Source: JAGLQA01 sp023135565 (GTDB lineage: Bacteria > Acidobacteriota > Aminicenantia > UBA2199). Taken from it: a stretch of DNA of 17,154 nt. Of the stretch, positions 1 to 5,602 are shown piece by piece. Every line of letters begins with the position of its first letter. Position 1 is the first letter of the stretch. The notes beneath the pieces are model-generated. The model saw only the letters and a program-made list of their open reading frames with translations, searched no databases and was not told the DNA's origin. The position numbers and the translations under genes were made by a program. The stretch lies in assembly GCA_030639305.1 (NCBI GenBank), contig DAOWCY010000157.1, positions 1 to 17,154 of the forward strand, in the 5' to 3' direction.

Positions 1-165
1 ATTGACAGGAGATATTTTATTTTTTCTATATGCCGGAATATTTTCAAAAATATCCCCAAAAACAACAATTCGGGTGAGATTTAGAGAAATAGTTTGTTTT
101 TAACAATATTTCGCGAAATGACTTTTTACGAGACCATCAACACTGAATAGTTACCGATTATTTTC

Positions 166-194
166 TTTACAGGGAGGGGGAATTGGTATACAAT
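166..194 (+). promoter_or_regulatory. sigma70-like promoter of the CBS-like gene
   Basis: A -35 box TTTACA (166-171) and a -10 box TACAAT (189-194) are separated by 17 nt; each matches 5 of 6 consensus bases. Transcription would start near 201, giving a leader of about 90 nt before the ATG at 290. A weaker TTGACA lies at 2-7 but has no well-placed -10 partner. The call is by motif only. Confidence 0.55.
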
Positions 195-233
195 ATCCCA
201 TCTAAGAAAAAAACCGCCCGAAGGTGGGAGTTT

Positions 234-253
234 GAACTATGTAAAACATGTTC
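234..253 (+). promoter_or_regulatory. short inverted repeat in the leader of the CBS-like gene
   Basis: GAAC-T-ATGT-AAA-ACAT-GTTC forms an 8-bp stem with one bulged T and a 3-nt loop, inside the predicted 5' leader and 37 nt before the start codon. It could be an operator or an RNA hairpin. No U-run follows, so it is not a terminator, and I recognise no riboswitch consensus here. Confidence 0.3.
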
Positions 254-289
254 CTCACTGCCGTCATGAAAGGGCATTAAGGATAATTC

Positions 290-1270
290 ATGAAAGATAG
301 AAATGTATATGACAGTATTTTAGATGTAGTCGGTAATACGCCTCTTGTCAGGCTGACGAAATTGAACCACGGTATAGAATCCGACATTCTCGCCAAATTA
401 GAATTCCTCAACCCCATGGGCAGCATCAAAGACCGTATTGCCCGGTATATGATAGAAAAAGCCGAAAAAGAAGGCCGGATAAAAGAAGGACAGTTGATCA
501 TCGAGAATTCTTCCGGCAATACTGCCCTGGGGCTGGCCTTAGTGGCCATCCAGAAAGGTTACCGCTTAAAAGTGGTGGTCAGGGACAGCATCAGCAAAGA
601 GAAGATCAACCAATTAAAGGTTCTGGGAGTTGAGATTCATATGGCCGACAACTCTCTGCCCCCCGAATCGCCGGACAGTTACAACAAAATAACTACCCGT
701 ATCGTTTCCGAAACCCCGGGTTGTTATTTCCCGGACCAACACAATAACCGGGAGAACAACGAAGCTCATTATTTTACCACCGGCCCTGAAATCTGGGAGC
801 AGATGGAAGGAAAAATCGACTATTTCGTGGCCGGGGTGGGAACCGGGGGCACTCTCTGCGGTACGGCGAAATACCTGAAAGAACAGGATCCCACTATCAA
901 AGTAATCGCCATCGACCCGGTAGGTTCGATTTTTTACGATTATTTCCACAGCCGGAAAATAGTAAATTCCAGTCCTTATTTAGTAGAAGGTTTGGGCGAT
1001 GAATTCCTGATCGGATGTATCGATTTCGATATCATCGACGATATGTACCGGGTTTCCGATAAGGTCGCTTTCCAACATGCCGGGGACCTGGTGAAAAAAG
1101 AAGGTATTATGGCCGGAGGGTCCAGTGGAGCGGCTTTGTGGGGTGTTTTGAAACTGGCCAAAACGCTGGAAAAACCGGCGCGAATCGTGACGATTTTCCC
1201 GGACAGCGCATCCCGCTACTTAAGCACCGTCTTCAATGAAGAGTGGCTGAGAGAGAGAAAACTGCTGTAG
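290..1270 (+). CDS. PLP-dependent cystathionine beta-synthase / cysteine synthase family enzyme
   Basis: This 326-residue cytosolic fold-type II PLP enzyme carries out beta-replacement on serine or an O-activated serine, in cysteine or cystathionine metabolism. The PLP lysine is K47 in GSIKDR, the substrate-binding loop is SSGNT (74-78 region), the phosphate-binding loop is GTGGT (184-188), and GGSSG is at 276-280. The C-terminal PDSASRY...W pattern and the DQ..N..AHY..T segment resemble the catalytic core of cystathionine beta-synthase more than classical CysK. The C-terminal regulatory CBS-domain pair is absent, and the length fits the bare catalytic core. The start is fixed by AAGGA (279-283), 6 nt before the ATG. 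Downstream is a terminator, then a convergent small gene, so it is probably monocistronic. An SbnA-like role in making diaminopropionate for an NRPS cannot be excluded, but no partner dehydrogenase is seen. Confidence 0.88.
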   Translation: MKDRNVYDSILDVVGNTPLVRLTKLNHGIESDILAKLEFLNPMGSIKDRIARYMIEKAEKEGRIKEGQLIIENSSGNTALGLALVAIQKGYRLKVVVRDSISKEKINQLKVLGVEIHMADNSLPPESPDSYNKITTRIVSETPGCYFPDQHNNRENNEAHYFTTGPEIWEQMEGKIDYFVAGVGTGGTLCGTAKYLKEQDPTIKVIAIDPVGSIFYDYFHSRKIVNSSPYLVEGLGDEFLIGCIDFDIIDDMYRVSDKVAFQHAGDLVKKEGIMAGGSSGAALWGVLKLAKTLEKPARIVTIFPDSASRYLSTVFNEEWLRERKLL

Positions 1271-1279
1271 CAGTTTTTT
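1258..1279 (+). terminator. intrinsic terminator overlapping the stop codon
   Basis: AAAACTGC (1258-1265), loop TGTA and GCAGTTTT (1270-1277) form an 8-bp stem followed by further T's to 1279. The TAG stop codon (1268-1270) lies in the loop and the start of the right arm. The A-rich left arm gives a T-run on the minus strand too, so the hairpin may serve both converging genes. Confidence 0.55.
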
Positions 1280-1340
1280 CGCCTTCAGCATTCGGCCTTC
1301 AGCAAACGTGCATTCGCGAACTCTTAGGGGCTCAGTTCGA

Positions 1341-1514
1341 TCATTCATATCGAGGAGCAATACATTCGTCCGCCGCGGAACACCAGGAAGAGCAGGTGAC
1401 ACCCGGGCAGCCGCAGTCCTCATCTTCCTCTATTACTTTTAGATCGCTTAACCGGTACTGTCTAAATTTTAATTGGTGCTGTTTGATTTCAAACTGACTG
1501 ATTTCCTTTTCCAT
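1341..1514 (-). CDS. 57-residue Cys-rich peptide, candidate RiPP precursor
   Basis: I do not recognise a family. The peptide starts MEKEISQFEIKQHQLK and continues with a charged, leader-like half rich in K, R, Q, E and L to about residue 30. An acidic EEDED stretch follows, then a Cys-rich tail with CGCPGVTCSSWCSAADEC near the C-terminus: five Cys spaced C-x-C-x4-C-x3-C-x5-C, ending IAPRYE. The start is set by GGAGG (1523-1527), 8 nt upstream of the ATG; an upstream ATG in the same frame lacks such a site. There is no signal peptide and no membrane segment. The shape (short, leader plus Cys/Ser/Thr core, strong RBS) fits a ribosomally made, modified peptide. A small metal-binding or disulfide peptide is the main alternative. 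No modifying enzyme lies in the window. It converges on the CBS-like gene and shares its possible bidirectional terminator. Confidence 0.62.
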   Translation of the reverse strand: MEKEISQFEIKQHQLKFRQYRLSDLKVIEEDEDCGCPGVTCSSWCSAADECIAPRYE

Positions 1515-2046
1515 GGTATAAACCTCCATTATATTTTTTTTAGCGGCGGAAATGAACAACATGCTGCACCTCTTTCAAGTTTCCGCCTGCAGGTGACTTT
1601 TCTTTTAAGTTTTGTCTGGAAAAACGCTTATATAAGCAGTCTTTCCCGGTTTGCCGCGCCATTTTACACACCTTTTAGTTGATGTTCTATTTTAATGCCC
1701 TGGAAGAATATAGAGTGTAACTCGAAATAACGAAATTACAATCCGCCATTAGTTGTATTTTAGGTTGTATGAGATTTTTTTTTTATAGGACTTAGGTTGT
1801 ATTTTGCCGCATACGCTTATTTGTTTTTATAGGACTAAAGTTGTATGCGCCACATAGGACTAAAGTTGTATTCTCCCCATCAGCGGCTGTACAGCAGCGT
1901 TTTGAAGGACCCGGATTAGAAGTTATTTCTTTTTATTATTAAAGATTTGTTTGCATTTCTTTACTTCACCCTGCCGTTGCCATGTCCTGTATATTCTTTA
2001 CCCGGGAGAATAAAAAAATATATCGTTAAGATTATGGCTTTTGCTC
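1515..2046. other. non-coding region between the small peptide gene and the kor promoter
   Basis: I see no credible gene in about 530 nt. The stretch is AT-rich and holds a perfect 12-bp palindrome GCTTATATAAGC (1626-1637), the direct-repeat cluster at 1749-1871, and a 10-bp palindrome GCTGTACAGC (1886-1895). A TATAAT on the minus strand (1528-1533) abuts the Shine-Dalgarno of the peptide gene and is too close to the start to be its promoter. The true promoter of the peptide gene should lie somewhere between about 1550 and 1750, but I cannot place it. Confidence 0.5.
1749..1871. repeat. cluster of direct repeats, consensus ATAGGACTWARGTTGTAT
   Basis: Three 18-nt copies lie at 1785-1802, 1829-1846 and 1854-1871; the last two are identical and the first differs at two bases. 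Two further half copies containing TTAG(G)TTGTAT end at 1759 and 1770. Start-to-start spacing of the full copies is 44 and 25 nt. All copies are in the same orientation. Possible roles are protein-binding sites (regulator, transposase or replication protein) or the remains of a mobile-element end. Confidence 0.6.
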
Positions 2047-2075
2047 TTGCAATTTTCTTCGTTTTACTATACAAT
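2047..2075 (+). promoter_or_regulatory. sigma70-like promoter of the kor cassette
   Basis: TTGCAA (2047-2052) and TACAAT (2070-2075) are 17 nt apart; the -10 matches 5 of 6 and the -35 matches 4 of 6 consensus bases. Transcription would begin near 2082 and include the hairpin at 2127-2147 in an 85-nt leader. It is the same -10 hexamer as the promoter before the CBS-like gene. Confidence 0.5.
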
Positions 2076-2126
2076 ATTTCTTCAATTTTGGGCTAATTTC
2101 TAAACCCGCCATGTGAAAAAAAATCG

Positions 2127-2147
2127 AACCGGTTCGCCGGTTTTTTT
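2127..2147 (+). terminator. terminator-like hairpin with UUCG loop in the kor leader
   Basis: AACCGG (2127-2132), TTCG (2133-2136) and CCGGTT (2137-2142) form a 6-bp stem closed by a UUCG tetraloop, with a run of seven T's at 2141-2147 and A's on the left side. It ends only about 20 nt before the ferredoxin ATG. If the promoter at 2047-2075 is real, the hairpin lies inside the kor leader and could be an attenuator; otherwise it ends transcription arriving from upstream. Confidence 0.65.
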
Positions 2148-2167
2148 GACAACAATTAGGTGACAAA

Positions 2168-2368
2168 ATGATTACGATTAATGAAGAATTATGTAAAGGT
2201 TGTGAAATTTGTACCGACTTTTGTCCGAAGAAAGTACTGGCCTCATCGAATACCATCAACAAAAAAGGCTATTACCTTCCTGCGGCGACACATAAAGATA
2301 AATGCACCGGCTGCAGGTTGTGCGAACTGATGTGTCCCGAATTAGCGATCTTGATCTCCAAGGAGTAA
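2168..2368 (+). CDS. korD: 4Fe-4S ferredoxin, delta subunit of 2-oxoacid:ferredoxin oxidoreductase
   Basis: This 66-residue cytosolic protein has two CxxCxxCxxxCP motifs, C9/C12/C15/C19 and C46/C49/C52/C56, so it should bind two [4Fe-4S] clusters. It would move electrons from the thiamine-diphosphate site of the oxidoreductase to free ferredoxin. Length and the short loop between motifs fit the KorD/VorD-type subunit rather than a stand-alone large ferredoxin. AGGTGA (2158-2163) precedes the ATG by 4 nt. The stop is 4 nt before the likely start of the alpha subunit, and the AAGGAG for that gene is formed by the last two sense codons of this one plus flanking bases, which implies translational coupling. 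Confidence 0.9.
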   Translation: MITINEELCKGCEICTDFCPKKVLASSNTINKKGYYLPAATHKDKCTGCRLCELMCPELAILISKE

Positions 2369-2372
2369 AACC

Positions 2373-3512
2373 CTGAACCGGACACGACTACAAGAACTTA
2401 GAAATCGCACCCACTTTTTATTGGGAGACGAAGCTGCAGCCTACGGAGCTCTCTATGCCGGGTGCAATTTTTTTGCCGGCTATCCTATTACACCTGCCTC
2501 GGAGATCGCTGAGGTAATGGCCCGGGAACTGCCCCGTTCTGACGGATACTATGTGCAAATGGAAGATGAAATAAGCTCCATATCAGCGATAATCGGGGCA
2601 GTATGGGCCGGCGGAAAAGCAATGACCGCCACTTCCGGGCCCGGTTTTTCCCTGATGCAGGAGAATATCGGTTATGCCATCATGACCGAAACCCCCTGTG
2701 TGCTCGTGAACGTACAGCGTTCCGGCCCGTCCACCGGCCAGGCTACAAAACCCGCCCAGGGCGATGTGCTCCAGGCCAGGTGGGGCACCCACGGCGATCA
2801 CGAAATCATCGCCCTCTCCCCCTCTTCGGTACAGGAAACGTTTTCTCTAACTATAGAAGCCTTTAACCTCTCGGAAAAATACCGCACCCTGGTCATCTTG
2901 CTTATGGACGGGGAAATCGGTCATCTCAGGGAGAATATCACTTTCCCTCCCTTAGAGGAAATCACCCTGCAAGAGAGGAAGACCGGTCCCGCGGACGCCC
3001 CCTCCTTTGGCGGGGCCGCGGTTCCCCCCATGTCTACTTTCGGGCAGGGGCGCTTCGTCCATGTCACCGGCTCTACCCACAAAGAGAACGGCATGCGAGA
3101 CGTCTCTACCCAGTCCGTGCACCAGGAATTAGTTACCCGGCTGTGCGGGAAAATCCGTGACGCCCGCGGCGAAATATGGCGGATCGAAGAGGATTATATG
3201 CCCGGCGCAAAAGTCGGGGTACTGACTTACGGGGCAACTGCCCGTCCGGCCAAAGGCGCCGTATTGGAAGCCCGCAGGCAGGGCACGGCAGTGGATTTTT
3301 TACGTCTCATCTCGATCTGGCCTTTCCCCGAAGAAGCGGTAAGAAAATTGGCCGACCGGGTAGATGTTATTCTTGTGCCGGAGATGAATCTCGGTCAAAT
3401 TTCTCGCGAGGTAGAGCGTTTTACTTCTAAACCGGTGCTGCCTATTTCCCGCATCGGCGGTGTTATCCACCGCGTAGAGGAAATCAAGGACGAAATTATT
3501 GCTAATGGATAA
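2373..3512 (+). CDS. korA: 2-oxoacid:ferredoxin oxidoreductase, alpha subunit
   Basis: This is the alpha chain of a KorABCD-type enzyme that oxidatively decarboxylates a 2-oxoacid (2-oxoglutarate or a branched-chain 2-oxoacid) with CoA and ferredoxin. Family motifs are YPITP (37-41 from the CTG start), the SGPGFSLMQE segment, and RSGPSTGQ...KPAQGD; the C-terminal half (VGVLTYGAT...ISIWPFPEEAV) is the usual transketolase-like C domain. About 379 residues is normal for the family. No ATG is well placed: TTG at 2421 would cut off the FLLGDEA segment that normally lies inside the protein. CTG at 2373 has AAGGAG (2360-2365) exactly 7 nt upstream and restores the usual N-terminus, so I chose it. 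Substrate cannot be fixed from sequence by eye. Confidence 0.9.
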   Translation: MNRTRLQELRNRTHFLLGDEAAAYGALYAGCNFFAGYPITPASEIAEVMARELPRSDGYYVQMEDEISSISAIIGAVWAGGKAMTATSGPGFSLMQENIGYAIMTETPCVLVNVQRSGPSTGQATKPAQGDVLQARWGTHGDHEIIALSPSSVQETFSLTIEAFNLSEKYRTLVILLMDGEIGHLRENITFPPLEEITLQERKTGPADAPSFGGAAVPPMSTFGQGRFVHVTGSTHKENGMRDVSTQSVHQELVTRLCGKIRDARGEIWRIEEDYMPGAKVGVLTYGATARPAKGAVLEARRQGTAVDFLRLISIWPFPEEAVRKLADRVDVILVPEMNLGQISREVERFTSKPVLPISRIGGVIHRVEEIKDEIIANG

Positions 3513-3702
3513 ATTACACACTCTCCCCCACGCAGTGGGGTTAACAAAAGTTTTTGGAAGTCCGGAAACCTTTTTTCAAAAAGCCCCACAGCGTGGGGTA
3601 GCGATAAGGTAATGGCGAAAGCACATTGCCGGACTTTTTATATTCTCTCCGGGGCTAAGAGGTTGGGTGCGCCGCACCCCCGCCGGAGGCGAAGTATTCT
3701 AA
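3513..3702. repeat. intergenic hairpin-rich element between korA and korB
   Basis: The 190-nt gap holds three hairpins of the same form, 6-bp GC-rich stem and 3-nt loop: CCCCAC/GTGGGG at 3526-3540, the same stem at 3584-3598, and GGGTGC/GCACCC at 3665-3679. A wider inverted pair AAGTCCGG (3558-3565) / CCGGACTT (3629-3636) encloses the second. AACAAAAGTTTT (3543-3554) and CGCCGGAGGC (3681-3690) recur in the gap before NRPS2. The latter holds the only Shine-Dalgarno-like GGAGG before korB. It looks like a dispersed intergenic repeat inserted into the operon. Confidence 0.55.
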
Positions 3703-4557
3703 GTGAAAATTATGAAAGAAGATAAAATTTTTCATCCCAGGGCGAATAAATACCTGCGCACAGAGATGCTGCCCACCGCTTTTTGTCCCGGCTGCGGCTG
3801 CGGCACGGTATTAAACGGTTTTTTGCAGGCTTTAGATGAATTAAAATTGGACCCGAAAGAACTGGTTTTTGTCACCGGTATCGGCTGTTCTTCCTGGATT
3901 CCCAGTCCTTATTTTAAAGGCGACACCCTGCACACCACCCACGGCCGGCCCATTGCTTTTGCCACCGGCGTCAAAGTGATGAAACCGGACATGAAAGTGA
4001 TCGTCATTGCCGGGGATGGAGATATCGCCGGGATAGGCGGCAATCACCTGATTCATGCCGCCCGGCGCAACATCGACATCTCCGTTTTTATGGTTAATAA
4101 CTGGAACTACGGCATGACCGGCGGACAGGTTTCCCCTACCACACCATTCGGAGTTCGCACCGGCACCACCCCTTACGGCAGCGCCGAACACCAGTTGGAA
4201 GCCGCCGAAGTAGTGGCGGCAGCCGGGGCAAACTATGTGGCCCGCTGGACCACATATCATGTTTTTCCCATGGTAAAAGCCATGCAGGAAGCCCTCCGGG
4301 TAAAAGGCTTTTCTTTCGTGGAGATCATCGCCCAGTGCCCGGTCAGTTATGGGAAAATGGTGAAGATGCGCCGCGGGTCCGATTTTCTAAAGCTTTACAA
4401 AGAGAAGTCGGTGAAAGTTGAAAAAGCCCGGCAAATGAGCGATGAAGAGCTCGAAGGAAAAATCGTTGTCGGCAAATTGAAAGAGCGGAAACGCACGGAG
4501 TTTGTTTCCACTCTCAGGCAGATTAATGAAAGATTCCGGCAGGAATTGGCGAATTGA
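3703..4557 (+). CDS. korB: 2-oxoacid:ferredoxin oxidoreductase, beta (thiamine diphosphate) subunit
   Basis: This 284-residue subunit binds thiamine diphosphate, Mg and a [4Fe-4S] cluster, and forms the active site with KorA. CPGCGCG (28-34) supplies cluster-type cysteines, GDGD (104-107) starts the ThDP motif, and NNWNYGMTGGQ (132-142) followed by SPTTP completes it. The HGR segment after IPSPYF is also typical. The start shown is GTG at 3703, 13 nt after GGAGG (3685-3689); ATG at 3712 is an alternative that would shorten the protein by three residues. The gene is separated from korA by an unusual 190-nt repeat element but lies 7 nt before the gamma gene, so beta and gamma are tightly coupled. 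Confidence 0.92.
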   Translation: MKIMKEDKIFHPRANKYLRTEMLPTAFCPGCGCGTVLNGFLQALDELKLDPKELVFVTGIGCSSWIPSPYFKGDTLHTTHGRPIAFATGVKVMKPDMKVIVIAGDGDIAGIGGNHLIHAARRNIDISVFMVNNWNYGMTGGQVSPTTPFGVRTGTTPYGSAEHQLEAAEVVAAAGANYVARWTTYHVFPMVKAMQEALRVKGFSFVEIIAQCPVSYGKMVKMRRGSDFLKLYKEKSVKVEKARQMSDEELEGKIVVGKLKERKRTEFVSTLRQINERFRQELAN

Positions 4558-4564
4558 AAGGAAA

Positions 4565-5095
4565 ATGAATATAAGATTTAGTGGATTTGGCGGACAGGGG
4601 ATTATCCTGTCGGGTTATATTTTCGGCACCGCCGCTGTTAACGACGGTAAGAGCGCCTTGCAGACTCAATCCTACGGCAGCGAGTCCCGGGGCGGCGGCT
4701 GCCGCAGCGATGTATTGGTCTCGCAAGAGGAGATTTATGACTTAGGCCCTTCTAAGTTCGACGTATTGGTTGCGCTTTCCCAGTCGGCCTATAATTCTTA
4801 CATCGGCTCCCTCGGGAAGGGCGGTATTTTATTAGTGGATGAAGATCTCGTAGACCCAGGCAGCCATACGCCGCCGAAAACTCATAAAATAAAAGCCACC
4901 GATATTGCTTTCAAGAAGTTCGGCAATAAAATCATGGCCAACATGGTCATGATGGGGTTTGTCAATTCGATCCTCGGCGTCATCTCGAAAGAGTCCCTAA
5001 AAAAAGCGATCCGGGATAACGTAGCCGAAGAGACCGCTGAATCGAACCTGCAGGCATTTGATGAAGGTTACCGGATGGGCAAAGAAATAAATTAA
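4565..5095 (+). CDS. korC: 2-oxoacid:ferredoxin oxidoreductase, gamma subunit
   Basis: This 176-residue protein is the gamma chain of the Kor/Vor/Por enzyme family. The N-terminal GFGGQGIILSG (7-17), the SYGSESRGGG segment (about 36-46) and the later Ala/Asn-rich GNKIMANMVMMG stretch are family signatures. The reading frame is open further upstream, but ATG at 4565 comes 7 nt after the korB stop, has AAAGGA just before it, and gives the standard length. It completes the set ferredoxin-alpha-beta-gamma, all in one direction. No clear intrinsic terminator follows: a weak TATGC/GCATA pair after the stop has no T-run. Confidence 0.92.
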   Translation: MNIRFSGFGGQGIILSGYIFGTAAVNDGKSALQTQSYGSESRGGGCRSDVLVSQEEIYDLGPSKFDVLVALSQSAYNSYIGSLGKGGILLVDEDLVDPGSHTPPKTHKIKATDIAFKKFGNKIMANMVMMGFVNSILGVISKESLKKAIRDNVAEETAESNLQAFDEGYRMGKEIN

Positions 5096-5358
5096 GCTTC
5101 ATATGCAGTCTCCGCATACCGAAAACTGTAAAAAAAAAAATTATTAATAGAAATTTACCCCAAAACCAACAAAAATGTTACCTATCTGGGAGAATATTAA
5201 GGTAGCATTCCGAAAGCACCTATATAACAACGGAAACAGCCGTTTTGGTGTTTGCTGAAAAATTTAAAAAAAGGGATGGGCAGCGGCAAACAAAAAACTC
5301 ACACACCAGGAACGCTTTTATATAGGGGGTTTCTCCGTTTTCGTTGAAATGCATCATT
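5096..5358. other. non-coding region downstream of korC with a long imperfect inverted repeat
   Basis: I see no gene. The main structure is CCTATATA (5219-5226) paired with TATATAGG (5319-5326), enclosing GGTGT (5247-5251) / ACACC (5303-5307) and GTTTGCTG (5250-5257) against CAGC..CAAAC (5281-5291). This nested 108-nt structure could be a small miniature-element relic or a structured RNA. An A-rich stretch at 5131-5140 precedes it. Confidence 0.4.
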
Positions 5359-5405
5359 AGGTAACAAAATTGTACCTTGACAAATTATAGACTTTGTAAG
5401 ATTAT
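5359..5405 (+). promoter_or_regulatory. promoter and possible operator upstream of NRPS1
   Basis: TTGACA (5377-5382) is a perfect -35, and GATTAT (5400-5405) is a 4-of-6 -10 at 17-nt spacing. The imperfect inverted repeat AGGTAACAAAATTGTACCT (5359-5377) touches the -35 box and is well placed to bind a regulator. Transcription would start near 5412, leaving an untranslated leader of about 190 nt up to the NRPS1 ATG. I recognise no known riboswitch in that leader and no ORF with an RBS. Confidence 0.5.
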
Positions 5406-5602
5406 CTATACCTACGATAAATCTGACCTCTGGCCCTGATTTATGGGAAACGACATTTCAAATTTTTATCATGCAAACTCAACAGTAGAAGTCTACCCAT
5501 AATCACAGGCTGGGGTTGAAGATAGAATATGATATTTAGTATAGTTCACGCAGCCTAACCGGCGGGAGCTTACCCAAACGACAATATCATAAGGAATAGA
5601 AA

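Noticed and set aside
290..1270. Diaminopropionate synthase (SbnA-like) feeding the NRPS
   Set aside because: The motifs fit CBS/cysteine synthase generally, no SbnB-like partner is present, and the kor cassette separates it from the NRPS genes; kept only as an alternative.
1749..1871. CRISPR-like repeat array
   Set aside because: Repeats are only 18 nt, spacings of 26 and 7 nt between full copies are irregular, and no cas genes are present.
3841..4260. 139-codon open frame on the minus strand inside korB
   Set aside because: It lies fully within a conserved korB, has no Shine-Dalgarno, and its translation is Gly/Val/His-rich shadow sequence.
5412..5602. Riboswitch in the NRPS1 leader
   Set aside because: The length is suitable, but I found no conserved core of a known riboswitch class and no terminator-type hairpin.
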